A stretch of DNA of 27,569 bases from the NCBI GenBank assembly GCA_022572525.1, contig JACZVS010000002.1:1-27569 (forward strand), read 5' to 3'. The stretch is from Nanobdellota archaeon. GTDB lineage: Archaea > Nanobdellota > Nanobdellia > Pacearchaeales > UBA12030. Shown in pieces: positions 5,881 through 14,300 of the stretch. The notes under the pieces were generated by a model. It did no database searches, was not told the origin of the DNA, and saw nothing but the letters and a program-made list of their open reading frames with translations. The translations under genes were made by a program, and so were the position numbers. Numbering within the stretch: position 1 is the stretch's first letter; each line of letters starts with the position of its first letter.

Positions 5881-6945
5881 ATGGAAGCAGACAACAAACT
5901 GTTTGATGTCTGGAAGCAATTTGATTTTAATATTGATCCAATAAATGCAGAAAGTGAAAAGGGCAAGTTCCTCAAAAATAAAGATTATAATCCGGAATTT
6001 GATTATCAAAAAGAAGGAAAGCTAAATCAATTTAAGAAAGATCTTTTGAACATACATCCTGATGATTCTTTGATTGGGAAGCTAATAAAAGAAAGGCGAG
6101 ACATAATGTTAAAGAAAATAGAAATGCTTCTTACTAGGAAAGCAGAGAACCTTACAGCTAATTCTATAGAGTTGTTTGGAAAACCAGATAAAAAACTTGT
6201 TTCTTTTGCTCTCGAGGAAATTAAACTTCCGGATGATCTTGAAATTAAAAATCTATCAGATAATGATGTTAGAAAAATTATATCGAGAGCTTTATCAGAA
6301 AACAAACTTAGTAATTGGAATGTGCAAATAAAAGAAGATATGAGTGCCACTGCAAAAGTTAATACTGCAGAGAGAATTGTTTACATTAAGCGAGGAGAGA
6401 AATTCTCAACAGCCGGAGTTGAAAGATTAATTGTGCATGAGCTACAATCCCATGCATTTAGAATGGAAAATTCAATCAGGCAGAAATACAAGATATTCCA
6501 GGTTGGATTTCCAAACTATTTAGAAACAGAGGAAGGCCTTGCAGCTTTTAATGAAGAAATGGTGGGGTATTTGCTACATAACAGGATCAGGAGAATTTAT
6601 GCAGGAAGAGTTATTGCAGTTAATCTTGCCCTAGAAAAAAGTTTCTCAGAAGTTTTTGCAGAACTTTCAAACCATTTTCCAGAAGAAGATGCTTGGACCT
6701 TGACTGTTAGAGCAAAAAGAGGTCTTATTGACACATCTGAGCAAGGGGGATTTACAAAAGACTATCTCTACCTGAATGGAAAGTTAAAAATTAAGGCCTT
6801 TCTTAAGAAGAACAAAGATGAGGGTCTTCTAAGCATCTATGCAGGTAGAATAAGCATTAACCATGTTAAATTACTTAATCATCTTTCAGATGAAATTGTA
6901 AGGCCACTCTTTTTACCAAAGTATAACTCAGAGAATTCTCAATAA
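5881..6945 (+). CDS. DUF1704 (QEGLA/MATCAP-like) putative zinc metallopeptidase
   Basis: 354 residues. The zinc site of the family is intact: HELQSH (H186, E187, H191) in LIVHELQSHAFRMENS, and TEEGLAAFNEE (E217-E218-G-L-A at 217-221), the counterpart of the QEGLA motif. Bacterial members are named 'flavohemoglobin expression-modulating QEGLA motif protein'. The eukaryotic relative MATCAP is a tubulin detyrosinase, so peptidase chemistry is credible, though the substrate here is unknown. The N-terminal 110 residues are charged and helical, and no signal peptide or membrane segment is seen, so it is cytoplasmic. It is tightly coupled (1-nt gap) to the ferredoxin-like gene. Confidence 0.82.
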   Translation: MEADNKLFDVWKQFDFNIDPINAESEKGKFLKNKDYNPEFDYQKEGKLNQFKKDLLNIHPDDSLIGKLIKERRDIMLKKIEMLLTRKAENLTANSIELFGKPDKKLVSFALEEIKLPDDLEIKNLSDNDVRKIISRALSENKLSNWNVQIKEDMSATAKVNTAERIVYIKRGEKFSTAGVERLIVHELQSHAFRMENSIRQKYKIFQVGFPNYLETEEGLAAFNEEMVGYLLHNRIRRIYAGRVIAVNLALEKSFSEVFAELSNHFPEEDAWTLTVRAKRGLIDTSEQGGFTKDYLYLNGKLKIKAFLKKNKDEGLLSIYAGRISINHVKLLNHLSDEIVRPLFLPKYNSENSQ

Positions 6946-6982
6946 ATATTTAAATACCAAGTGGCTTTTTTGCAGGGAGGGG
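6945..6982 (+). promoter_or_regulatory. Promoter and strong ribosome-binding site of the triphosphatase gene
   Basis: The TATA box ATATTTAAATA (ATTTAAAT at 6948-6955) is followed about 35 nt later by the ATG at 6986. A strong purine-rich Shine-Dalgarno-like sequence, AGGGAGGGGA, ends just before the start. Unlike the leaderless genes nearby, this mRNA would carry a short leader. Confidence 0.55.
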
Positions 6983-6985
6983 AAA

Positions 6986-7534
6986 ATGAAAGTTTTAGTC
7001 GGTTCTCAAAATCCTGTAAAGGCGGAAGCTGTAAAAGAGGCCTTCTCGAAATACTTTGATGACGTTGTGGTTGTAAGTGTAAAGGTTAACAGTAAAGTTT
7101 CTGATCAGCCTGTAAGTGATGAAACATTTGAAGGAGCGCAGAACAGAGCCTTTGAGTTAAAAAAAATTAATGAAGAGAAGAACCTAGGGGCAGATTTCTT
7201 TGTCGGAATTGAAGGAGGAATAACAAACATGTTCTCGAAATGGTTTGCTTTCGGTGGAATGTGTGTGGTTGACAAGCAAGGCAAAGTAGGTTTTGGAGCT
7301 TCTCCACATTTTGAACTTCCAGATGGTATTATGAAAGAGATTCTAAATGGAACTGAGTTAGGAGACGTGATGGAGAAGATTACAGGAGATAATAATATTA
7401 AACAAAAAGCTGGTGCCATCGGAATTTTCACTAAAGGGGTTATGAATCGAAAAGACCTCTATGTTTCTGGTTTAATAGTTGCCATAGTTCCGTTCATAAA
7501 TCGAAATCTATACTTTAGAGAAGAGGCCAGCTAA
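6986..7534 (+). CDS. yjjX: Inosine/xanthosine triphosphatase (YjjX family)
   Basis: 182 residues, a full-length family member. Motifs: VGSQNPVKAEAVKEAF at the N-terminus (phosphate-binding loop), SDQPVSDETFEGAQNRA, ADFFVGIEGGI, WFAFGGMCVVDKQGKVGFG, FELPDGI, and GAIGIFTKGVMNRKDLY near the C-terminus. The enzyme hydrolyses non-canonical purine nucleoside triphosphates (ITP, XTP) to keep the nucleotide pool clean, in the cytoplasm. It has its own TATA box and Shine-Dalgarno. serS follows after 34 nt behind a separate TATA-like box (AATTTTAAAAA around 7538-7548). Confidence 0.9.
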   Translation: MKVLVGSQNPVKAEAVKEAFSKYFDDVVVVSVKVNSKVSDQPVSDETFEGAQNRAFELKKINEEKNLGADFFVGIEGGITNMFSKWFAFGGMCVVDKQGKVGFGASPHFELPDGIMKEILNGTELGDVMEKITGDNNIKQKAGAIGIFTKGVMNRKDLYVSGLIVAIVPFINRNLYFREEAS

Positions 7535-7568
7535 AAAATTTTAAAAACAGCTTCCGACTCTTAATAAA

Positions 7569-8816
7569 ATGCTAGATCCAAAACTTGTTGAAGAAAAACC
7601 CGCCTTGCTTAAGAATTCACTTAAGGAAAGAGGCTTTAAAGAGATGCTGAAAGACGCTGACTCTTTCTTAAAACTGCGGAAGGAATGGAGAGATCTCAAA
7701 ACTAAAGTGGACAAGTTACGGCATCAAAGGAATGTTGTTTCAAAAGCAATTAACGAGGCAATTAAGGCTGGCAAGAAGCAGGAAGCAGCAAAGAAAAAGA
7801 AAGAAGCCAGGAAGGTTTCAGGTGGTGTTAAGAAAGCAGACGATAGAATTTCTGAAATAGAGAAAAGACTTAACATTCTTTCACTTGAATTTCCAAATCT
7901 TGCTATTGATCTTCCAAAAAAGGATAAAGTTTTGAAAGAAGTAGGAAAGATAAAGAGAGAAAAATGGATGAAATCTTATGAGGAGATCGCTTCCTCACTT
8001 AATTTAATGGATTTCAATTCCTCTGTACAGATGTCTGGCACTGGTTTTTACACTCTTATTGGAGAAGGAGCAAAGCTTGAAAGAGCTCTTACAAATTTTT
8101 TCCTTGATAGGGGAAAAAAGCAAGGCTACAATGAAATTTCTCCTCCATTACTTGTTACTGAAAGAGCAATGGTGAATAGTGGCCATCTCCCAAAATTCAA
8201 AGAAGGAATGTTCTCCACTCAGGACGGCCTCTATTTGATTCCAACATCAGAAGTTCCATTATTGAATTTGTATGCAGGCAAGACTCTGCGAGAAGAGCAA
8301 CTGCCAATTTATCTTACTGCTTTCTCTCCATGCTTTAGAGTTGAGAAAGGTGCAACTAGGGGATATATGAGAGTTAAGCAGTTTACGAAAGTCGAGCTCC
8401 TTAAATTTGTAAGACAAGAGGATTCTTTTGAGGAACTTGACAAAATGTTGAAAGATGTGACAGAAACTCTAAAGTTGCTTGAAATCCCATTTAGAACCAA
8501 ACTCTTATCAGCAGAAGAAACAGGATTTGCAGCAGCCAAGACATATGACCTAGATGTTTATGCTCCAGGAAGTAATGAGTGGCTTGAGGTATCTTCTGTT
8601 TCGAATTGCACAGATTTCCAAGCAAGAAGAGCAAGAATTAAGTATGTAACAAAGAAGGGAGAAAGGAAATTTGTTCACACTCTAAATGGATCTGGACTAG
8701 CAATTCCAAGAACCTTTATAGCAATCCTAGAAAACCTTCAACAGAAAGATGGAAGCATAAAGATTCCAAAGGCCTTAAAGAGCTATTTCGGAAAAGATAA
8801 AATTTCGGGAGGCTAA
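7569..8816 (+). CDS. serS: Seryl-tRNA synthetase with shortened motif 2 loop
   Basis: 415 residues, class II type. The N-terminal tRNA-binding coiled coil spans about 35-110. Motif 1 is GEGAKLERALTNFFLD, and IPTSEVPLLNLYAG is the TxE loop for serine. Motif 2 is FRVEKGATRGYMRVKQFTKV (256-275) and motif 3 is LNGSGLAIPRTFIAILENLQ (372-391). Motif 2 lacks four residues relative to the usual FRxEAGxxGRDTRGxxRxHQF loop, and its HQF is KQF; motif 3 has Pro in place of the usual Gly (LAIPRT for LAVGRT). Serine and ATP contacts otherwise look intact. It charges tRNA-Ser. A TATA-like AATTTTAAAAA about 28 nt upstream suggests a leaderless mRNA, probably continuing into the phosphoesterase and prenyltransferase genes. 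Confidence 0.93.
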   Translation: MLDPKLVEEKPALLKNSLKERGFKEMLKDADSFLKLRKEWRDLKTKVDKLRHQRNVVSKAINEAIKAGKKQEAAKKKKEARKVSGGVKKADDRISEIEKRLNILSLEFPNLAIDLPKKDKVLKEVGKIKREKWMKSYEEIASSLNLMDFNSSVQMSGTGFYTLIGEGAKLERALTNFFLDRGKKQGYNEISPPLLVTERAMVNSGHLPKFKEGMFSTQDGLYLIPTSEVPLLNLYAGKTLREEQLPIYLTAFSPCFRVEKGATRGYMRVKQFTKVELLKFVRQEDSFEELDKMLKDVTETLKLLEIPFRTKLLSAEETGFAAAKTYDLDVYAPGSNEWLEVSSVSNCTDFQARRARIKYVTKKGERKFVHTLNGSGLAIPRTFIAILENLQQKDGSIKIPKALKSYFGKDKISGG

Positions 8817-8817
8817 G

Positions 8818-9459
8818 ATGGGTAAAGTAAAGGGCGCTGGAACTAAGGAAAAGAAGTTAAAGATATTGGCAGCTTCAGATATACATGGAGACACAGCATC
8901 AGCAAATAAACTTGCTGAAATGGCAAAGAAAGAAAATGTCGATCTTGTCATTCTTTGCGGCGATCTTACTTTTGCAGAAATGTCTACTCAAGGCATAGTT
9001 GGGCCATTTATTAAGGCCAAGAAAAAAGTCCTTCTTATTCCAGGTAATCATGAGACAGTTGCGACTGCAAACTTTTTGGCAGAGCTCTATGGTGCAACGA
9101 ATCTACATGGTTCTTCCATTAAGATGGGGCAAGTAGGCATTTTTGGATGTGGTGGGGCTAATATAGGCCCTTTTGAAACTTCTGATAAAGATATTTCCTA
9201 TTTGCTCAAGAAAGGATATTTCGGAGTAAAGGGAACTAAAAAGAAGATCATGGTTACCCACGTTCATCCTTCTGGAAGTAAAATGGAAAAGTTAAGCCAA
9301 ATAGTTCCAGGCAGCGATGCTGTAAGAGATGCCATAAAGAAGTTCCAGCCGGACATAGCCATCTTTGGCCATGTTCATGAAGCTGAAGGTCTTGAGGAAA
9401 AGGTGGGAAAGACAAAGCTTATAAATGTTGGAAGAAAAGGTAAAATAATAGAGCTGTAG
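8818..9459 (+). CDS. Calcineurin-type metallophosphoesterase
   Basis: 213 residues. All metal-ligand blocks of the family are present in order: DIHGD (21-25), CGDL (47-50), PGNHE (75-79), THVHP (147-151) and GHVHE (184-188). This predicts a di-metal phosphodiesterase or phosphatase; the substrate cannot be read from sequence. There is no signal peptide; the N-terminus is Lys-rich. It starts one base after the serS stop with GGGAGG within the end of serS as ribosome-binding site, and is followed after 10 nt by the cis-prenyltransferase, so it belongs to the same operon. Confidence 0.88.
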   Translation: MGKVKGAGTKEKKLKILAASDIHGDTASANKLAEMAKKENVDLVILCGDLTFAEMSTQGIVGPFIKAKKKVLLIPGNHETVATANFLAELYGATNLHGSSIKMGQVGIFGCGGANIGPFETSDKDISYLLKKGYFGVKGTKKKIMVTHVHPSGSKMEKLSQIVPGSDAVRDAIKKFQPDIAIFGHVHEAEGLEEKVGKTKLINVGRKGKIIEL

Positions 9460-9469
9460 GTTAGGGGAA

Positions 9470-10174
9470 ATGAAGCTAATAAGAACTCCAAGACATATAG
9501 GTATTATCTTAGATGGTAATAGAAGGTTTGCCAGGAGGCTGATGCTTAAGCCTTGGAAAGGTCATGAATGGGGTGCAAAAAAAGTCAGGAAGTTCTTTGA
9601 TTGGTGTAAAGAACTTGGCATTAAAGAGGCTACTTTCTACACATTTTCTTTGGAAAATTTTAACAGGCCCAAGAAAGAGTTTAATTACTTAATGGATCTT
9701 TTCAAGAAAGAGTGCGAGGATCTTCTTAAAGATAAGAGGGTTGATGAAGATAGAGTACAAATAAACTTTATTGGAAGGCTGCACCTATTTCCGAGAGATG
9801 TTCAAGATTCGATGAAAAAGGTTCAAGAGAAAACAAAAAAATACAAGAGATACAAGATGAATTTTGCGATGGCTTATGGTGGAAGGGCAGAACTTGTGGA
9901 TGCCTTCAAGAAAATTGCAGAAAAAGTCAAGAAAGGAGAATTATCTCCAACTAGGATAACTGAGAAGGAAATTGAAAAGCATCTTTATATCTCATCAGAG
10001 CCAGACTTAATAATTAGAACATCTGGAGAGCACAGAACATCTGGCTTCTTACCGTGGCAAAGCACTTACTCTGAACTTTGCTTTTGCGAGAAGATGTGGC
10101 CAGAATTTACAAAACAAGACTTGCTTAAGGCAATAACTTCTTACACACAGAGAGAAAGAAGATTTGGCCGTTAA
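9470..10174 (+). CDS. uppS: Cis-prenyltransferase (undecaprenyl diphosphate synthase family)
   Basis: 234 residues. Signatures: GIILDGNRRFARR with the catalytic Asp (D15-G-N), FYTFSLENFNRPKKE, NFAMAYGGRAELVDA, and RTSGEHRTSGFLPWQSTYSE (183-202), which binds the isopentenyl diphosphate. The enzyme adds cis isoprene units to an allylic primer to make the long polyprenyl carrier (dolichol-type in archaea) used for N-glycosylation and cell-surface glycans. GTTAGGGG just before the ATG acts as Shine-Dalgarno. It converges on the geranylgeranyl diphosphate synthase, which can supply its allylic substrate; the two stop codons share the four bases TTAA. Confidence 0.92.
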   Translation: MKLIRTPRHIGIILDGNRRFARRLMLKPWKGHEWGAKKVRKFFDWCKELGIKEATFYTFSLENFNRPKKEFNYLMDLFKKECEDLLKDKRVDEDRVQINFIGRLHLFPRDVQDSMKKVQEKTKKYKRYKMNFAMAYGGRAELVDAFKKIAEKVKKGELSPTRITEKEIEKHLYISSEPDLIIRTSGEHRTSGFLPWQSTYSELCFCEKMWPEFTKQDLLKAITSYTQRERRFGR

Positions 10175-11253
10175 ACTTCTCTTTCTACTAAAAATTCTGT
10201 TATCTTTTTTAACTTATCTTTTGCATCTGATTCTGGAAGCAACTTATCCACTTCTGTCCAGCTATCCTTTATTATCTTCTTAGCAATACTCTTTGAGTAT
10301 TCTACAGAGCCATTTTTTTTGATTATCTCAATCGCCTCTTCAATAAGCTTTCTATCTTTTGTATGGCTGTTTAGTATTTCTAGTAGTCTTTTTCTGTCTG
10401 CATCAGTTGCCTCTTTCATGGTATGGATTACAAGAAGGCTTCGCTTTCCTTCTGTTATGTCTTCCCCGAAACCCTTTTTCTTTTGGAATTCCACACTAAT
10501 TAAGTTTAAGATATCATCTTGTATTTGGAATGCAACTCCAATATTTCCTGCCATTTCTCCTAGGGTTTCTATTGTTTTGTCATCACTTCCTACAAGAGTG
10601 GCAGCCATTTTTGCAGACATTCTTGCAAGAGAGCCTGTTTTGTACAAACACATTTGCAAAAACTCTTCTTCACTTACATTATTAGCATTAGCTAATCCCC
10701 TATGCCAAGCTATATCTAGTGCTTGGCCCATACTAACATCTATCATTTCTTCAACATAGATTTTGTAGACTTTTGACAGAATTTTATCATCAAACTTTCC
10801 TTTATTCTTAAGCAAGGCTGTTAGAGGCAAATAGTACATGATGTTGCCAGCATTTATTGTTATATCCTCCCCAAAGAGTTTATGGATGGCAGGCTTGCCT
10901 CTTCTTAAATCACTCCCATCTTCAATGTCGTCTACAATTAATGTTCCATTATGTATTACTTCCGGAATTATGGCAAAGTCTAATCCATCTTCCTTTTTTC
11001 CGCCTAAAGCCTCATACACAAGAAGGAATAATACTGCTCTCCATCTTTTCCCTCCCCTTTCCAACATGTTCCAAATAGGTTTGTTTACCGCTTCTTGTAT
11101 AGCCTCTAAATCAATCTTGTATTTTGGTTTTCCATACAGATTAGAAAAAGCCTCTAGGGTAATCTCTTTAGGAATGAACTTTTCTATAGCTTTGTCAATA
11201 ATCTTACGATTCTCTTCAAAAAGCTTACTTACCTCACTCTTGTCCTTAGCCAT
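10171..11253 (-). CDS. idsA: Geranylgeranyl diphosphate synthase (trans-prenyltransferase)
   Basis: 360 residues from ATG 11253. First Asp-rich motif LIVDDIEDGSDLRRGKP (D108, D109, D112); second FQIQDDILN with GEDITEGKRS; substrate region LERGGKRWRA. The residue five before the first Asp-rich motif is Gly103 and the next is Thr, small residues that fit a long product (C20 or more) rather than farnesyl. It supplies the C20 chain for archaeal ether lipids and a primer for the neighbouring cis-prenyltransferase. The start choice rests on the palindromic TATA box at 11272-11285, 25 nt upstream. An in-frame ATG at 11298 would put the TATA box inside the gene and add 15 residues of no family match. 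Confidence 0.92.
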   Translation of the reverse strand: MAKDKSEVSKLFEENRKIIDKAIEKFIPKEITLEAFSNLYGKPKYKIDLEAIQEAVNKPIWNMLERGGKRWRAVLFLLVYEALGGKKEDGLDFAIIPEVIHNGTLIVDDIEDGSDLRRGKPAIHKLFGEDITINAGNIMYYLPLTALLKNKGKFDDKILSKVYKIYVEEMIDVSMGQALDIAWHRGLANANNVSEEEFLQMCLYKTGSLARMSAKMAATLVGSDDKTIETLGEMAGNIGVAFQIQDDILNLISVEFQKKKGFGEDITEGKRSLLVIHTMKEATDADRKRLLEILNSHTKDRKLIEEAIEIIKKNGSVEYSKSIAKKIIKDSWTEVDKLLPESDAKDKLKKITEFLVEREV

Positions 11254-11271
11254 AATCTTGCCAAGAGGCTT

Positions 11272-11285
11272 AATATTTAAATATT
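11272..11285 (-). promoter_or_regulatory. Palindromic TATA box of idsA
   Basis: AATATTTAAATATT is a perfect 14-bp palindrome centred about 25 nt before the idsA ATG, predicting a leaderless mRNA. A second AT palindrome, AATAAATTTATT (about 11305-11316), lies 44 nt before the plus-strand giant gene and is the likely TATA region for that gene. Confidence 0.6.
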
Positions 11286-11354
11286 GCCTTTGTAACATGC
11301 ATAAATAAATTTATTAATCATCTCATTCTTGTAATCGAATAATAAAAGAGAGTA

Positions 11355-14300
11355 ATGAAAGTAAGAGGTAGAAGTGAATTTGGACATTCAGTGGTAGTCA
11401 CTGTGCTATTACTCCTTAGTATCTTCGTTCTCCTTAATATTCCTAATGAGCCTAATCTTGTGGGGTTTGCTTTACGCCAGCCAGCTGCAGAAATTGATAA
11501 TACAATTGAGTCTTCATCTTTGGAAGAATATGCTTATGAATCTACAAAAGGAATTTATGAAGTTTACTTTAAGAAGAACCTTGGAAAAGATGCAATAAAA
11601 TTTAAAAAAAATGATGCAGAAATAACGCTCCAGCCTTTTAGTCTAAGGTATGTTGGCGGACTGGAGTATATTCAACCAATAAGAGAAGTCAATCCCTTAT
11701 CAAAAGTGGAAGTGGACGGCAATTCATATGTATACAAGAATGCCTTTGGAGAAGGAATAGATTTGGTGTACTCTGTTATGCCAACAATGCTCAAAGAAAG
11801 TATAGTGATTCAAGATCCTTCTATTTTTTATGAGCCTGATCCAAGAATCTTGCAGAATTCTCCGATGATAGAACTAGAATTCATAATGAATTATGATCTT
11901 GAAACTTACTTTGAAGACCAGAAATGGGATAAGAACAGCAGGAAAGTTACTAGTGAAAGAATAGACTTCAAATCTGTTGAGGAAAAAAGAATAGGCTTCT
12001 TCAGAGTTGAGAGAAAGGAAAAGGATGCCTTTAGCTTTAGTAAGCCATTTTCTATAGATGCAAATGGCAAGAAAATATTTTTGGAGTATGAGTTAAAGAA
12101 AAGTGGCGAAAGCCTTTTTATTACGATAAGGATTCCTTACGGCTTGGTTGAAACTTCTTCTTTTCCCCTTGAAATAGATCCTTCGATCATAGTACGAAGA
12201 GGACCTTCAACCCCTCCTACTCCTTCGGCTCCTTCGGCTCCTTCTACCTCTTCCACAAAATTTGACAGGAATTTAAATTGTCATAAATGTGGAAAGCATA
12301 AGGCTCCCCCTCTCACCAATGTTAACATGACTATTAGTGTTGATGATGTAGATCTTACAGATGCTATCCTTACAGATTACTACCCTACTGAATGGATTGT
12401 AATAGATACAGCTGGAGGAACTCTAAGCAGCCATAATGAAAGCCTAAACAAGATAAGCTGGCAAGTTGGAGATGTTTCAGGCTATGTAGAAAGGAGCTAC
12501 ATCATAAAAAGCCCCCAAAGAACTCTTCCAGCTACAAAATACTTCTTTTTCACAGAAATAGGTAATGAACAAAGCAAGCTATGGCAAGTTATTGTTGCTG
12601 ACCCTTCTCAAGAAACCCTCAGACCAAATGCGAATGGCTCACTTGGTGGTAATATTGAATGGAGTGTCAATGGATGTGCTGCTACAGCACATAATGAATG
12701 TGTAAATGAGACAACACCAGATGCTGGCACAACCACTATTTTTACAACATCGAATAATGCATTTGATGAATTTCAGTTTGACAATTATACTTCTGCTTTA
12801 AGTGGAGCAACAATACTAAATGTTACAGTTTATGTTAATGCAAGCCAAGCTTCAGATGGAAACGAAAAATTAAGAATAGGAATTCGAGCTATTTCAGGCC
12901 CCATAAATTTAGATCCAGATGAATTTGTTCCACCAGGAGTCACTTATCAACAATTTGTTGGTAATTGGAGTGTAAATCCTCAAACAGGAAATGCTTGGAC
13001 ATTAGAAGAAATAAATAAGTCACAAATATCTGTTAAATATGTAAAGGTTGGAGCAGCTAAGCGGATGGATGTTACTCAGGTTTATGTTGTTATTGATTAT
13101 GAGCCTGCTGCACCTCCAAATGTGGCCCCCTTTGTGGGAAATTCCAGTCTTAATACAACCTCAATAAAGCAGGAAAATTATGTTTGCATAAATGCAACAG
13201 CCCATGATCCTGAAGGGGATGATATAACAGTAAGAGCAAGAATATGGAATACCACTGGCTATCAAAATTTCACTCTGACAGATACAGGTACAAGTTGTGG
13301 AGGGGGAGCCTCTGATAATATCTTTGGATATGAAATCCAAAGTAATGTAACAGGAACATGGAATTTTACTCATGCCATAGCTAATGATTCTAATGGTGAT
13401 TTTAACACTACTATAGTCAACAGAAGATGGAATGTTACAGATGGATTTCCGCCTTTCTTTGGAGAAGAAGAAGTTAATGAAACTATTGTTGGAAAAAATG
13501 AATTTGCAAGATTTAGGATAAATGTTACTGATAGGGGTGGAGAAAGTAATGTTTCAGCTGTAAATGGAACTATTGAAGGAACTGTTTTCACTTTTACAAG
13601 AGAAGGCCAGCTTAATTGGACTAATTTTTGGAATTATGATTATCAATGCACTTCTTCAAATACTGCAATAGATTTTACAAATGTAGAAGCAAATGATACA
13701 GAAAAGAATTATAATACATCAACAATAACAGGGATCAATTTTGAATGTGATTTTAATGAACCATTTGCTGGAAACGCAAGTATCAATCAAACAACAGTGG
13801 AATTTTCGAGCAATAGTTTTATATGTCTTAATGCTACATCACATGATCCAGAATCCAATCCAATTACTGTAATCGCCAGAGTTTGGAACACCACAAATTA
13901 TGTTAATTTCACTATGGTAGATGATGGATCTACAAGTTGTGATGTCGCCGCTTCTGACAATATATTTGGGGTTGAAATTCAGCCATTAAAATTAGGAACA
14001 TGGAATTTTACCCATATAATCTCCAATGATTCTGCACAGAATTTCAATACCACGATAGTCAACAGAAGATGGAATGTTTCTGATACAATCTTTCCTTTAA
14101 TATTCTTTACCACGAATACTCCGGAAGACAATACGAACACCTCATCCACTTCTATTGTAATGAATGTAACTGTAACAGACATAAATCCTAGAAACTTAAC
14201 ATATGTGCTTGTCAACTCAACAGCAGAAATCAACAGAACATTTGTAACAATAACCTCTTCCGGCAACTACTCACTAACCTTCACTTCTCTTACAGATGAT

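Noticed and set aside
11254..11298. N-terminal extension of idsA (start at 11298)
   Set aside because: It would place the palindromic TATA box inside the coding region and adds residues with no family similarity. The ATG at 11253 is at the expected 25-nt distance.
12275..12310. Zinc ribbon in the giant surface protein (NCHKCGKHK)
   Set aside because: There is only one CxxC knuckle with no partner cysteine pair nearby, so a zinc site is not supported.
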